A stretch of DNA of 64,000 nucleotides from JADLDB01 sp040755835. GTDB lineage: Bacteria; Myxococcota; Myxococcia; Myxococcales; Myxococcaceae. Below, one piece after another: positions 28,182 to 36,908 of the stretch (the stretch's first letter is position 1; each line of letters begins with the position of its first letter). Made by a program: the position numbers and the translations under genes. The notes beneath the pieces are model-generated. The model was not told where the DNA came from, ran no database searches, and worked only from the letters and a program-made list of their open reading frames with translations. The stretch covers positions 1-64,000 of the forward strand of contig JBFMAB010000052.1 in assembly GCA_040755835.1 (NCBI GenBank), given 5' to 3'.

Positions 28182-28916
28182 ATGAAGCCGCCTCGCCTGG
28201 TCCTCCTGCGCCCCCGCAACGCCGACAACCTCGGCGCGATCGCCCGAGCCATGAAGAACTTCGGGCTGTCGGACTGGGTGGTGGTGAGCCCCAACCCGAA
28301 GCTGCTCGAGGTGCCGGGCCTGAATCGCCTGGCGGTGAAGTCCGGCGAGCTGCTCGAGACGGTGCGCCGCGTGGACACCTTCGCCGAGGCGATCGCCGAC
28401 TGCACCTGGGTGGTGGGCACCACGATGCGGCTCATCGACGGCCACCGGCGCCTCACGCCACGCGAGCTGGCCGAGCAGGCGCACGCGCGCGCCGACGAGA
28501 CGTGGGCGCTCGTCTTCGGCGACGAGCGCAACGGGCTGCTGGCCGACGACGTGCGCCAGTGCCACGCGCTGTCCTTCATCCCGTCGTCGGACGAGCAGCC
28601 CTCGCTGAATCTCGCGCAGGCCGTGGTGGTGTACGGCTACGAGCTGGCCATGGCCCGGCGCGGGACCGTCTCCGCGCCTCCGCCGGCTCTGGCGGACGAC
28701 GCGACGCTGCGGCAGGTCCGCACGTCCATGGAGCTGGGCCTCCACGCGGCGGGCTTCCTCCGCACGGACACCGACGATCGCCACGCCGTGGACGACCTCA
28801 TGGCCAGCCTGACCCGCGGCAGGTTGACGAAGAAGGAAGCCGGACTGTGGACGGCCGCCTTCCGGGTGATCAGCAAGCGCTCCACCCGAGACGGCGCGAC
28901 CGACGGCGCGCCGTGA
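28182..28916 (+). CDS. TrmJ-like SPOUT RNA 2'-O-methyltransferase
   Basis: The 244-residue protein has the SpoU/TrmH family motifs in order: LVLLRPRNADNLGAIARAMKNFG (motif 1), LVFGDERNGLLADDV (motif 2) and IPSSDEQPSLNLAQAVVVYGYEL (motif 3). The C-terminal helical extension (about 75 residues) matches TrmJ, which 2'-O-methylates position 32 of tRNA with SAM. The exact substrate is inferred from family layout. The ATG at 28182 starts right at the first strand. Its stop overlaps a GTG that could start a tiny downstream frame. Confidence 0.9.
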   Translation: MKPPRLVLLRPRNADNLGAIARAMKNFGLSDWVVVSPNPKLLEVPGLNRLAVKSGELLETVRRVDTFAEAIADCTWVVGTTMRLIDGHRRLTPRELAEQAHARADETWALVFGDERNGLLADDVRQCHALSFIPSSDEQPSLNLAQAVVVYGYELAMARRGTVSAPPPALADDATLRQVRTSMELGLHAAGFLRTDTDDRHAVDDLMASLTRGRLTKKEAGLWTAAFRVISKRSTRDGATDGAP

Positions 28917-29118
28917 ACCGGCGCATGCCCCACGAGGGCGCCTCGAGCGCCGCGGCAGCAGCGGAGCGGCAGGCGCTCTCGGAGCCGGCGACGCGCGCGG
29001 CGGCGACGTGAGCGAGATCCGCGACGCGGCGCTGAGCCGCGTGCAGACCTTCGCGCGGAAGCCGCTGGTGGGGGCGGGCGCGAAGGCGGCGCGGGGCGCC
29101 CCGCCGCCGGAGGCCTGA
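28913..29118 (+). CDS. Two tiny GTGA-coupled frames after the methyltransferase, doubtful
   Basis: A GTG at 28913 overlaps the methyltransferase stop (GTGA) and opens a 32-codon frame to 29011. That stop again overlaps a GTG (29008) opening a 36-codon frame to 29118, which reads SEIRDAALSRVQTFARKPLVGAG. Two successive coupling overlaps are suggestive, but the products are Ala-rich and unrecognised. They could also be remnants of one small gene with a frameshift. Confidence 0.25.
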
Positions 29119-29121
29119 CGA

Positions 29122-30225
29122 TCAGCGCCTCGACTTCACCACCGTCTCGATCATCGGGATCCGCCGCGCGAGCTCGTCCGGATCCTTCGCGGGCAGGAAG
29201 CGCCCGTCGGGGCCTTCGCGCTGCACCTCGACGAAGCGCGTCGGGAGGAACGCGGTCAGCTCCCCCACGAGCCGCTCGAACTGGACCGCCGTCCTCCCTT
29301 CGACGGACTTCTCCACCCGGTAGTAGGGCAGCTCGAAGTCGCGGTCGATCGCCGCGGCGTCCAGCACGAAGGTGTTGGTGTTGAAGACGGGGATCGCGTC
29401 CTGGTCGAAGTCCTTCGGGAAGCGGAAGCCTTCGATGATCTGCGGCACGCCGTCCAGCCGCGCGGGCGCCCCGCCCTTGTCGCCCTTCTCCTTGCGCACC
29501 ACCTCGGCGGTGACGGCGGCCCCGTGCGCCAGGTGGAAGCCGATGATCGCCGGGTCCAACGTCGCGCCGAGGTTGTCGACGTTGGACATGACCACCAGCT
29601 TGCCGCCGGCCTTGCGGAACTTCGCGAGCAGGCCCGAGCGCCGCAGCGCGAAGGTGAGGTCGCCGTGGCCGGTGGCGTACGGCGACAGCGTGCCGTCGGC
29701 CTCGCGGAACAGCCCGCCTTCGGGCGTCAGGCGCAGCGAGACGAACTGCGGGAAGACCTCCACCGGCGGGCGGTCGAGGCCCCTCTCGCGGACGTGCTCG
29801 AGGATGCGCTCGTGCGTGGCGAAGCTGCTCATCACCCACGCGGGGATGCTGGTGCCCAGCTCGTCGCCGAGGCGCTCGAGGTCGTCGTGCTTGATCTCGA
29901 GGAAGCTCTTCTCGCCCAGCACCGGCACCACGGCCTTCACCACGCCCCCGAAGCGCGTCGCCATGCCGCCCGCGAGGATGACCGAGGCCACCTCCCCGCG
30001 CTTGATGGCGGCGGCGCCCTTCTCTCGCAGCGCGTCGCGCTCAGGGCTGCCCAGCGCGGGCAGCGGCTGCACGTCCCCGGCGGCGGGCGGCGTCAAGGTG
30101 CCCTTCACCGCGTTGCTCTGCCCCACCGTCGCCAGGCGGTCGGCGAACGCGCGCAGCAAAGCCTCGTCGAACCCGTAGGGCGCCAGCGAGCGCCGGGTGC
30201 CCGCGTCGATGTCGAAGGTCGTCAT
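29122..30225 (-). CDS. UTP-glucose-1-phosphate uridylyltransferase (UDPGP family)
   Basis: The 367-residue protein belongs to the eukaryote-type UDPGP pyrophosphorylase family rather than the bacterial GalU family. The nucleotide-binding loop is VASVILAGGMATRFGG, followed by KAVVPVLGEKSFLEI with the conserved Lys. The sugar-binding half shows KLVVMSNVDNLGATLDP and FNTNTFVLDAAAID. It would make UDP-sugars (UDP-glucose or a related sugar) for exopolysaccharide, glycogen or trehalose; the acceptor sugar is inferred. It is shorter than typical UDPGP enzymes of about 470 residues and lacks a C-terminal beta-helix. The ATG is divergent from the PHP lipoprotein gene by 102 bp. Confidence 0.85.
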   Translation of the reverse strand: MTTFDIDAGTRRSLAPYGFDEALLRAFADRLATVGQSNAVKGTLTPPAAGDVQPLPALGSPERDALREKGAAAIKRGEVASVILAGGMATRFGGVVKAVVPVLGEKSFLEIKHDDLERLGDELGTSIPAWVMSSFATHERILEHVRERGLDRPPVEVFPQFVSLRLTPEGGLFREADGTLSPYATGHGDLTFALRRSGLLAKFRKAGGKLVVMSNVDNLGATLDPAIIGFHLAHGAAVTAEVVRKEKGDKGGAPARLDGVPQIIEGFRFPKDFDQDAIPVFNTNTFVLDAAAIDRDFELPYYRVEKSVEGRTAVQFERLVGELTAFLPTRFVEVQREGPDGRFLPAKDPDELARRIPMIETVVKSRR

Positions 30226-30327
30226 GGCGCGGCGGAGTGTACGGGCCCGGCCCGCCGCGGCGAAGCGCGCCGTGTGGGCGCGGCATCCCGCTCGCGTCCC
30301 GGCGAGGGCTCGGCCAGAATCACGCGC

Positions 30328-33300
30328 GTGTCGCGTCTCCGTGCCGTCTTCGTCACCGCGTCCGTGTTGTTCGCGGCGTGCACGTGCGGCGGCCCGGGCC
30401 CGGGCGACGGCGGTCCCGGCGGCGGCGCGGGCGGCGGAGCAGGCGGGGGCACCGGCGGCGGCACTTCGAGCGGCCGCTGCGAGCTCGACCTCTCGCCCTT
30501 CATCGGCTCGGCGAGCGGCACCGTGCGCGCTCGCCCCATCAGCGGCGCCGGCGAGCTGATCGGCGGCCCCAACGCGCAGGCGCGCCCCGGCGACTTCCTC
30601 CTCGAGAACGAGCGCGTGCGCGTCGTCGTCCAGGGCGACGGGCGGCTGTTCGGACCCCTGCCCTACGGCGGCACGATCCTCGACGCGGATCTCGTGCGCG
30701 CGGGCGGCGGGCAGGACCAGTTCGGCGAGCTCGGCCTCCTCTACAACTTCGGCCGCACGGTGAAGCCGGACCAGTTCGAGGTGCTGGAAGACGGCCGCGA
30801 CGGGCACGCGGCGGTGATCGCGGTGAGCGGCGACGACGCGCCGAATGACTACCTGTCGATCCGCAACAGCCTCGAGGCGTCGCTCGGACGCGTGCCCTAC
30901 GCGGATCCGTACGTCGCCGTGCCGCTGCGCATCACCAACTACTTCGTCCTCAACGCCGGCGAGCAGCGGGTGCGCTTCGTCACCGCCTTCTGCAACACCA
31001 GCACCACGGCCGAGGCGGCGCTCGCGGTCGGCGACCTGACGGATCCCGGCTACGTGCTGGAGTTCTTCAACCCGCAGTCCTGCACCGACGGCTTCGGCTT
31101 CGGCGGGCTGTGCGCGGGCCTCGATCGCATGCGCTGGTACGGCTACCAGGGCGACGGCGTCGCGTACGGCTACGCGCCGTACCGGCCGGGAAGCCCCACG
31201 GTGTCCGAAGGCCAGAACGCCACGCTGTCGGTCGCCGGCATCACCGGCAGCATCATCGGCGCCAACGGGGTCCTGGGCCTCGGCACCTGGGTCCGCCCGT
31301 CCTCCGGGCCGCGCCCCGGCGAGCTGCGCATTCCCCCGCGGGGCAACGCCGCGGTGGCGCGCGACTTCTTCATCGCGAAAGACCTCGGAGAGATCTCCAA
31401 CCTCGTCGAGCAGACGCGGGCGGCCCTCAACGGCTCTTCGCTCGCGACCTTCACCGCCAGCGTGCGCGTGAACGGCGCCCCGGTCGCCTTCGCCCGCGTC
31501 ACCTTCGAGGAGGACAGCGGCAAGGCCGTCTTCATCGCCGGCGCCGACGGGACGACGAGCGGCCTGTTGCAGGCGCGCACCTGGCGCGTGTCGGCCTGGG
31601 CGCCGGGCCACGCGCCCACCGCGAAGCAGACGGTGACGCTGTCCGAGCAGCAGGCGACGACGCTCACCTTCGACCTTTTGCCGTCGCGGACGCTGACCGT
31701 CCACGTGCGCGAGGCGAACGGCGGCCCGCTGCCCGCGAAGGTGACGGTGCTGTGCGCCAACGGACCGTGCACGACGCCTCGCAGGCAGCTCGTGCTGTAC
31801 GCGGACGTGCCGAAGGATCCGCTGCCCGACTTCATCGCGGAGATCGGCTGGGTCGGCCCATCGGGCACCGCGACCTTGTCCCTGCCGCCGGACCAGTACC
31901 TCGTGCTGGTGAGCCGCGGGCCCGAGTACTCCGTCTTCCCCAACGACTACCCGGCGGTGCCCGGGCATGCGGTGGACCTCCGCACCGCCGACGCGACGGT
32001 GAGCGCGGTGCTGGCGCACGTGGTGGACACCACCGGGTGGATGAGCGCGGACTTCCACGTGCACGCGGTGAACAGCCCCGACTCCATCGTCGACAACGCG
32101 AAGCGGGCGCTCACCTTCGCGGGGGACGGGCTGGACGTCATCGTCTCCACGGATCACGACGTCGTCACCGACTACGCCCCCGTCATCCAGCAGGCGGGGC
32201 TCTCGCCGTTCCTCGCGTCGGTCGTCGGCGAGGAGATCTCCCCCATGGAGTGGGGCCACTACAACGCCTTCCCGCTGGCGATCGACGCGAGCGATCCGGT
32301 GAGCCGCGGGGCGATCGACTGGGCGGGCGGCGACGGGCCCACGCTCACCGTCGGGGAGATCTTCGCCGAGGCGCGGCGCAGGGGCGCGCGCACGGTGCAG
32401 GTGAACCACCCGCGCGGCACGCTGGGCGGCTTCACCTTCCTCAAGGTGGACACCGACACCATGGCGACGCACGCGGACCCGGCGCTGTTGCGCATGCCGG
32501 CGCAGCCTGGCGCGACGCCCGACGACACGAAGCTCATCACCACCGACTTCGACACCCTCGAGGTGCTGAACCCCGGCGAGGACCAGCTGGACGGCGCGTC
32601 GAGCGCGGCCCGCGGGCGCTTCAACGACTGGTTCACCCTGCTCTCGCGCGGGCTGCTGGTCGCCGGCACCGGCGTCTCCGACACGCACTACGCATTGCTC
32701 GCGACGGGCTGGCGCACCTGGGTGGACGTCGGCGTGGACACGCCCGCGGCCTTCTCGCCCATCACGCTGAGCGATCGCGTCAACGCGCTGAGGGCGGTGA
32801 CGTCGAACGGGCCATTCGTCACGGTGAAGGCGTACCGGGTCGACGCCGGCGGCGCGATGGTGACGATGCCGGTGGGCATCGGCGGCACCGTGGGGCCCGA
32901 CCCGCGCGACCTCGGTGTGGAGGTCGAGGTGCAGGTGCCGACGTACCTCGACGTCACGCGCGTCGAGCTCTACATGCACGTCGACGCCGACGACGCGGCC
33001 TGCCCGCTCGATCCGCTGAGCCCCGAGGCGCGCACCACGCGCGTCGCGTGCAACGGCGCGATGAACTCCAACTGGCCGGCGACCAGCATCACCGCGAGCC
33101 AGGCGGTCGCGCTCACCGCGGGCGACCTGGAGACCGTCGCCACCGAGGCCGGCGTGACGTACCGGCGGTACCGCAAGCGCGTCACCTTTCGCCTGCCCGC
33201 GCCGACGAAGGACAACTGGCTGGTGGCGATGGTGTACGGCAGCCGCTCGCTCGCGCCGGTGCTGTACCCCTACGACGCGTCGCCCAGCCGCCCGTTCGCC

Positions 33301-33477
33301 TTCACCAACCCGGTGCTCATCGACGCCGACGGCAACGGCTACGACAAGCCGCCGTTCCGCGCCCCGAAGCCCGGCCCGCGCAAGGTGTCCCGCCCGAAGA
33401 GCGCTCCGCCGGAGCTGGTGCCGCTGGACGAGGCAGAGATCCGCCGCCGCTGGCGCGAGGTCTTCAACGGCCACTGA
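30328..33477 (+). CDS. Large PHP-domain (CehA/McbA family) metallohydrolase lipoprotein
   Basis: The 1049-residue protein starts at GTG with a lipoprotein signal (VFVTASVLFAACTCGG). A poly-Gly linker (residues 22-47) and a beta-rich N-terminal half with carboxypeptidase-regulatory-like strands follow. A PHP catalytic domain from about residue 572 shows MSADFHVHAV, STDHDVVTDY, TVQVNHPRGTLGG and GTGVSDTHYAL, the His/Asp metal ligands of CehA/McbA hydrolases. A beta-rich C-terminal module ends LRREVFNGH-like. The family includes carbamate and phosphoester hydrolases; the natural substrate here is unknown. Export to the surface is expected. A second PHP protein lies at 53599-55194. Confidence 0.88.
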   Translation: MSRLRAVFVTASVLFAACTCGGPGPGDGGPGGGAGGGAGGGTGGGTSSGRCELDLSPFIGSASGTVRARPISGAGELIGGPNAQARPGDFLLENERVRVVVQGDGRLFGPLPYGGTILDADLVRAGGGQDQFGELGLLYNFGRTVKPDQFEVLEDGRDGHAAVIAVSGDDAPNDYLSIRNSLEASLGRVPYADPYVAVPLRITNYFVLNAGEQRVRFVTAFCNTSTTAEAALAVGDLTDPGYVLEFFNPQSCTDGFGFGGLCAGLDRMRWYGYQGDGVAYGYAPYRPGSPTVSEGQNATLSVAGITGSIIGANGVLGLGTWVRPSSGPRPGELRIPPRGNAAVARDFFIAKDLGEISNLVEQTRAALNGSSLATFTASVRVNGAPVAFARVTFEEDSGKAVFIAGADGTTSGLLQARTWRVSAWAPGHAPTAKQTVTLSEQQATTLTFDLLPSRTLTVHVREANGGPLPAKVTVLCANGPCTTPRRQLVLYADVPKDPLPDFIAEIGWVGPSGTATLSLPPDQYLVLVSRGPEYSVFPNDYPAVPGHAVDLRTADATVSAVLAHVVDTTGWMSADFHVHAVNSPDSIVDNAKRALTFAGDGLDVIVSTDHDVVTDYAPVIQQAGLSPFLASVVGEEISPMEWGHYNAFPLAIDASDPVSRGAIDWAGGDGPTLTVGEIFAEARRRGARTVQVNHPRGTLGGFTFLKVDTDTMATHADPALLRMPAQPGATPDDTKLITTDFDTLEVLNPGEDQLDGASSAARGRFNDWFTLLSRGLLVAGTGVSDTHYALLATGWRTWVDVGVDTPAAFSPITLSDRVNALRAVTSNGPFVTVKAYRVDAGGAMVTMPVGIGGTVGPDPRDLGVEVEVQVPTYLDVTRVELYMHVDADDAACPLDPLSPEARTTRVACNGAMNSNWPATSITASQAVALTAGDLETVATEAGVTYRRYRKRVTFRLPAPTKDNWLVAMVYGSRSLAPVLYPYDASPSRPFAFTNPVLIDADGNGYDKPPFRAPKPGPRKVSRPKSAPPELVPLDEAEIRRRWREVFNGH

Positions 33478-33818
33478 CGCCGGGCGGAACGAAGAGTCCC
33501 CGCGACACGCCCCGGAGAACGTCGCCGCGCTCGAGGCCCCTGCGCAACTCAGCCGACGGGGAAGGAGGCTCGCGCGCGGAGGCGTCATGCTCTGCGTCGC
33601 CACTCGTGGCTCGGACGTCAGCCGCCTGCGCAGGCAACCCGAATTGGCCCGCTTCGATGCCGCCGGCGTCGCTGACGGACTCGACGCCGTGCGCAGGCCC
33701 GGGGGCGGAGGAGCCACCTCGCGTGCAGAAGCGGCGCGCGTCAGGCCCGCCGACGCGCCGCGCCCAGCGGTTGCTCTGGTTGCTCTGCGCGGCGCCGCCC
33801 GCGCAGGCGGGGCGATCG
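33478..33818. other. Convergent intergenic region, no recognisable gene
   Basis: These 341 bp lie between the stop of the PHP lipoprotein gene (plus) and the stop of the Cys-rich lipoprotein gene (minus). The sequence is GC-rich, slightly less regular in codon bias, and contains no hairpin-plus-T terminator that I can see. Short frames here translate to Arg/Ala-rich peptides. Confidence 0.4.
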
Positions 33819-36485
33819 TCAGTACAGATCCGCCGACGCGCCCATCACACCGGGGTTGCCCTGCGAGGCGCCGCCCGCGCCGCCCGCGCCGCGCACCAGC
33901 GACGAGCCCATCAGCGTGACGGTGCTGCTCGAGCGGTACACCGCGTACGACGGGCCGCCGGCGCCACCGCCGCCGTGGCCGCCACGGCCACCGGGCGTGC
34001 CGTCGCCGCCATTTCCGCCCGCGCCAACCTCGCCCGTGCAGTACGTGCCGCCGAGGCCCTTCGCGCCCCCGGCGCCTCCATTGCCGCCCGCGCCGCCGGC
34101 GCCACCCGCGCCACCCGACGCGCTGCGGATGGTGGAGTTCCGCACCGTGACGCTGGAGCCGACGACGAACAGGCCGAACGAGCCGCCGCCGCCCGCGCCG
34201 CCCGTGCCGAAGCCGCCGCCGCAGCCGCCGGCGCCGCCACCGCCGCCGCCGTTGCCGGACCCGTCATCGACGAAGGTCCCGCCCTGCCCGCCGCCGCCCC
34301 CACCACCGCCGCCGCCATTGCCGTGCGCGCCGGCGGTGCCGTTGCCGCCGGCGTTGCTGACCCAGAAGCCGGACACCAACCCACCGCCGCTACCCGCCGA
34401 GCCGTTGCTCCCCGCCGCTGCCACCACCGACGACGTGGTGCCGTCGGCGCCGCGCCGGCCGGTCGTGCCGCCCGCTCCGCCGGCGCCGCCGGGGACACCC
34501 GACACGCCGGTGCCGCCCGCGTAACCGCTGTTGCTGCCTTCGGAGCCCCCGCGCCCCCCTGCCCCACCCGAACGCCCGCACGGCGAGAGGCCGCCGGTGC
34601 CGCCCGCGCCCCAGCCGGAGCCGTCACAGCTTCCGGTGCCGCCGTTACCGCCGTTGCCGCCGTTGGAGCCCGCGGCGCCGTTGGAGCCCGCGGTGCCGTT
34701 GGCGCCGGCGCCCGCCTCGACCGTGGCGTTGGTGATGACCAGCGCCGCGCAGTTGGTGCACACCAGGCCGTAGCTGCTCTGGCCCGCGCTCGTCGCGTTG
34801 CCCGCGCGGATCGTCACGCGATCGATGGTGGTGGGCAGCGTGAGGTTGCTGCCCTCGACGGCCGACACGCGATTGGAAGCGGTCGTGAGCGAGCGGATCA
34901 AGCTGACCGCCGTGACCGACCGCTGCCACCCGTTGAGGCGCGAGTAGCCACCGTACAGCGAGACGCCGTCGGCCAGCGTCACCCGGCCGTCGTACGTCCC
35001 TTCGGAGATGAAGACGGCCGTCTTGCCGGTCGACGCCGCGAGCGTGACGGCGGCGATGACGGTGCGCAGCGGTTGGGTGCGCGTGCCCGGGTTCGAGTCG
35101 CTGCCCAGCTCGTCGACGAAAATGCCCTGCGACGCGTCGCCGTCGATGCCGTCGCAGTTCGCGTCGACGAAGGCGTCGTCGGGCAGGTCGGTGCTGCTGG
35201 TGGGCGTGCAGGCGTACTCGCATCCGTTGGCCTGGTTGTTGTCGAGGTCGGAGAAGCCCGGCAGGCAGCTGACGAACTGGCAGCCGCCGTTCACGCAGAC
35301 GGTGACGGAGTTGGGCAGCTGCGCCGCGCACGACTGCCCGCACGCGCCGCAGTGGTTCACGTCGGTGGCGACGAAGGCCTCGCAGCCGTCCGACGGCAGG
35401 AGGTTGCAGTCGCGGTAGCCCGTGCTGCAGCTGCCCATGACGCAGCCGGCGTCGGCGCAGCTGGCGCCCGCGTTGGGGAAGCTGCAGGCGTTGTTGCACG
35501 AGCCGCAGTGCTGGACGTCGGTGCGCACGTCCTGCTCGCAGCCGTCGTTGCGCTTGTCGGCGTTGCAGTCGTCCCAGCCGACCTCGCACGCGCTGGTGCA
35601 CTGGCCCAGCGTGCACGCCGCCTGGGCGACGTGGTTGGTCGAGCACGCGGTGGCGCAGCCGCCGCAGTTGAGCGGGTCGCCGCCGGTGTTCACCTCGCAG
35701 CCGGAGCCGCCGTCGAGGTCGCAGTCGGTGTAGCCGGTGGTGCAGCCCTGGCAGCGGTTGGCCTGGCAGGCGACGTGGTTGGCGCAGTCGTCGGCGTCGC
35801 GGCAGGCCTGGCCGACGCCGCACGGCGGGCACGGGCCGCCGCAGTCGAGGTCCGACTCGAGGCCGTTGAGCTGCCCGTCGAGGCAGGTGGCGGGCACGCA
35901 CTTCTCGGCCATGCACACCCGGCTTTGGCAGTCGTTGGGCGAGCCGCAGCCCTTCCCGTCCGCGCACGGCGCGCAGGTCGGTCCGCCGCAGTCCTGGTCC
36001 GTCTCGGCGCCGTTCTTCACGCCGTCGGTGCAGGTGGCCGTCTCGCAGCGGCCCTGGCTGCAGACGCCGCTCAGGCAGTCCTTCGGCAGCGTGCACTTCT
36101 TGCCGTCGGTGCAGGCGTCGCAGGTGCCGCCGCAGTCGATGTCCGTCTCGTCGCCTCCGAGCACGCCGTCGAGGCACGCCGGCGGCCGGCAGGTGCCGTC
36201 GGTGCACACGCCGCTGACGCAGTCCTCGTTCTTCCCGCAGGCGCGACCCTCGAAGCATCTGGGGCACCCGCCGCCGCCGCAGTCCTGATCCGTCTCGAGG
36301 CCGTTCTTCACCCGGTCGTTGCAGGTGGCCGGCGTGCAGGTCCCGGCGGTGCACACGCCGCTGGCGCACTGGCTCGCCTTGCTGCACGCCCCGCCGTCGG
36401 ACACGTTCGCCCGCTCGCCGCAGGCGACACCGAGGACCAAGCCGACGAGGAGGCCGAGGAGGCCGAGCGCTGACCGGGCAGTCAC
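33819..36485 (-). CDS. Cys-rich/Gly-rich surface lipoprotein with parallel-beta (DUF1565-like) region
   Basis: The 888-residue protein starts at GTG with a signal (ALGLLGLLVGLVLGVACGE). Residues about 30-270 are tandem units of about 40 residues of the form C..C..DGV.NG.ETD.DCGG.C..C..G..C....DC.SGVC. Cys-rich 'DCD/CG' repeats (about 270-430) follow. A parallel-beta-helix/DUF1565-like region (about 440-600) contains GIFVDELGSDSNPGTRTQPL and TAVFISEGTYDGRV. A C-terminal tail of about 290 residues is dominated by Gly-Gly-Ala/Asn. It probably forms a rigid, disulphide-rich surface stalk. Two paralogues sit at 57609 and 61062. Divergent from rpsU. Confidence 0.85.
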   Translation of the reverse strand: MTARSALGLLGLLVGLVLGVACGERANVSDGGACSKASQCASGVCTAGTCTPATCNDRVKNGLETDQDCGGGGCPRCFEGRACGKNEDCVSGVCTDGTCRPPACLDGVLGGDETDIDCGGTCDACTDGKKCTLPKDCLSGVCSQGRCETATCTDGVKNGAETDQDCGGPTCAPCADGKGCGSPNDCQSRVCMAEKCVPATCLDGQLNGLESDLDCGGPCPPCGVGQACRDADDCANHVACQANRCQGCTTGYTDCDLDGGSGCEVNTGGDPLNCGGCATACSTNHVAQAACTLGQCTSACEVGWDDCNADKRNDGCEQDVRTDVQHCGSCNNACSFPNAGASCADAGCVMGSCSTGYRDCNLLPSDGCEAFVATDVNHCGACGQSCAAQLPNSVTVCVNGGCQFVSCLPGFSDLDNNQANGCEYACTPTSSTDLPDDAFVDANCDGIDGDASQGIFVDELGSDSNPGTRTQPLRTVIAAVTLAASTGKTAVFISEGTYDGRVTLADGVSLYGGYSRLNGWQRSVTAVSLIRSLTTASNRVSAVEGSNLTLPTTIDRVTIRAGNATSAGQSSYGLVCTNCAALVITNATVEAGAGANGTAGSNGAAGSNGGNGGNGGTGSCDGSGWGAGGTGGLSPCGRSGGAGGRGGSEGSNSGYAGGTGVSGVPGGAGGAGGTTGRRGADGTTSSVVAAAGSNGSAGSGGGLVSGFWVSNAGGNGTAGAHGNGGGGGGGGGGQGGTFVDDGSGNGGGGGGAGGCGGGFGTGGAGGGGSFGLFVVGSSVTVRNSTIRSASGGAGGAGGAGGNGGAGGAKGLGGTYCTGEVGAGGNGGDGTPGGRGGHGGGGAGGPSYAVYRSSSTVTLMGSSLVRGAGGAGGASQGNPGVMGASADLY
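33860..34720 (-). repeat. Gly-rich low-complexity coding repeat
   Basis: Dense CCGCCGCCG-type sequence on the plus strand encodes a GGAGG/GGNGG-dominated tail (e.g. GGNGGTGSCDGSGWGAGGTGG) at the C-terminus of the Cys-rich lipoprotein. Similar tails occur in its two paralogues. Confidence 0.8.
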
Positions 36486-36611
36486 CCCACCAACGAAAGC
36501 ACCGGGGAGGCCCCGAAGGAAAGAAGGGACCCGGGTTTCTGCCGTGTTGCGTCGAACCGCCGAGTGTGCGAAGCGCCCACCCACACCGAACGGAAGGAGG
36601 TGACGGCGCAC

Positions 36612-36803
36612 ATGACGACGGTACGAGTGAAGGACGGCGAGTCCATCGAAGCGGCCCTGAAGCGGTTCAAGAAGGCCACCGAGAAGGCCGGGATCCTCTC
36701 CGAGATCCGCAAGCGCGAACACTACGAGAAGCCTTCCGTTCGGAAGAAGAAGAAGGCGATCGCGGCGAAGAAGCGCGCGGTGAAGAAGACCCGCAAGATC
36801 TAG
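36612..36803 (+). CDS. rpsU: Small ribosomal subunit protein bS21
   Basis: The 63-residue basic protein matches S21: TTVRVKDGESIEAALKRF, then KKATEKAGILSEIRKREHYEKP and a Lys/Arg tail ending KKTRKI. It joins the 30S platform near the anti-Shine-Dalgarno region and aids initiation. A perfect extended Shine-Dalgarno, AAGGAGGTGA (36594-36603), precedes the ATG by eight bases and selects this start over upstream in-frame codons. It is first in the classic rpsU-dnaG-rpoD order, but an intrinsic terminator follows it directly. Confidence 0.97.
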   Translation: MTTVRVKDGESIEAALKRFKKATEKAGILSEIRKREHYEKPSVRKKKKAIAAKKRAVKKTRKI

Positions 36804-36825
36804 GCGCCTCTGTCGCGTCAGCTTT

Positions 36826-36872
36826 CCCCGGGGGTCGGCGACTTCGAGCGCGGACCTCCGGGGTTCTTTTTT
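36826..36872 (+). terminator. Intrinsic terminator (or attenuator) between rpsU and yqeY
   Basis: The arms CCCCGGGGGTC and GACCTCCGGGG (10 of 11 paired) enclose a loop of about 15 bases. They are followed directly by TTCTTTTTT (36864-36872). It lies 22 bp after the rpsU stop and 37 bp before the yqeY ATG. Confidence 0.85.
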
Positions 36873-36908
36873 GGTAGCACGCTGTTCGTTCCATCGAAGG
36901 AGACGGCC

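Noticed and set aside
30226..33717. A minus-strand open frame of over 1100 codons running through the PHP lipoprotein gene
   Set aside because: It is the antisense shadow of the real plus-strand gene; only its last part (29122-30225) is a recognisable protein, the uridylyltransferase.
33860..34720. CRISPR-like periodic repeat
   Set aside because: The periodic CCGCCG sequence lacks constant-length repeats with unique spacers and is explained by a Gly-rich coding tail.
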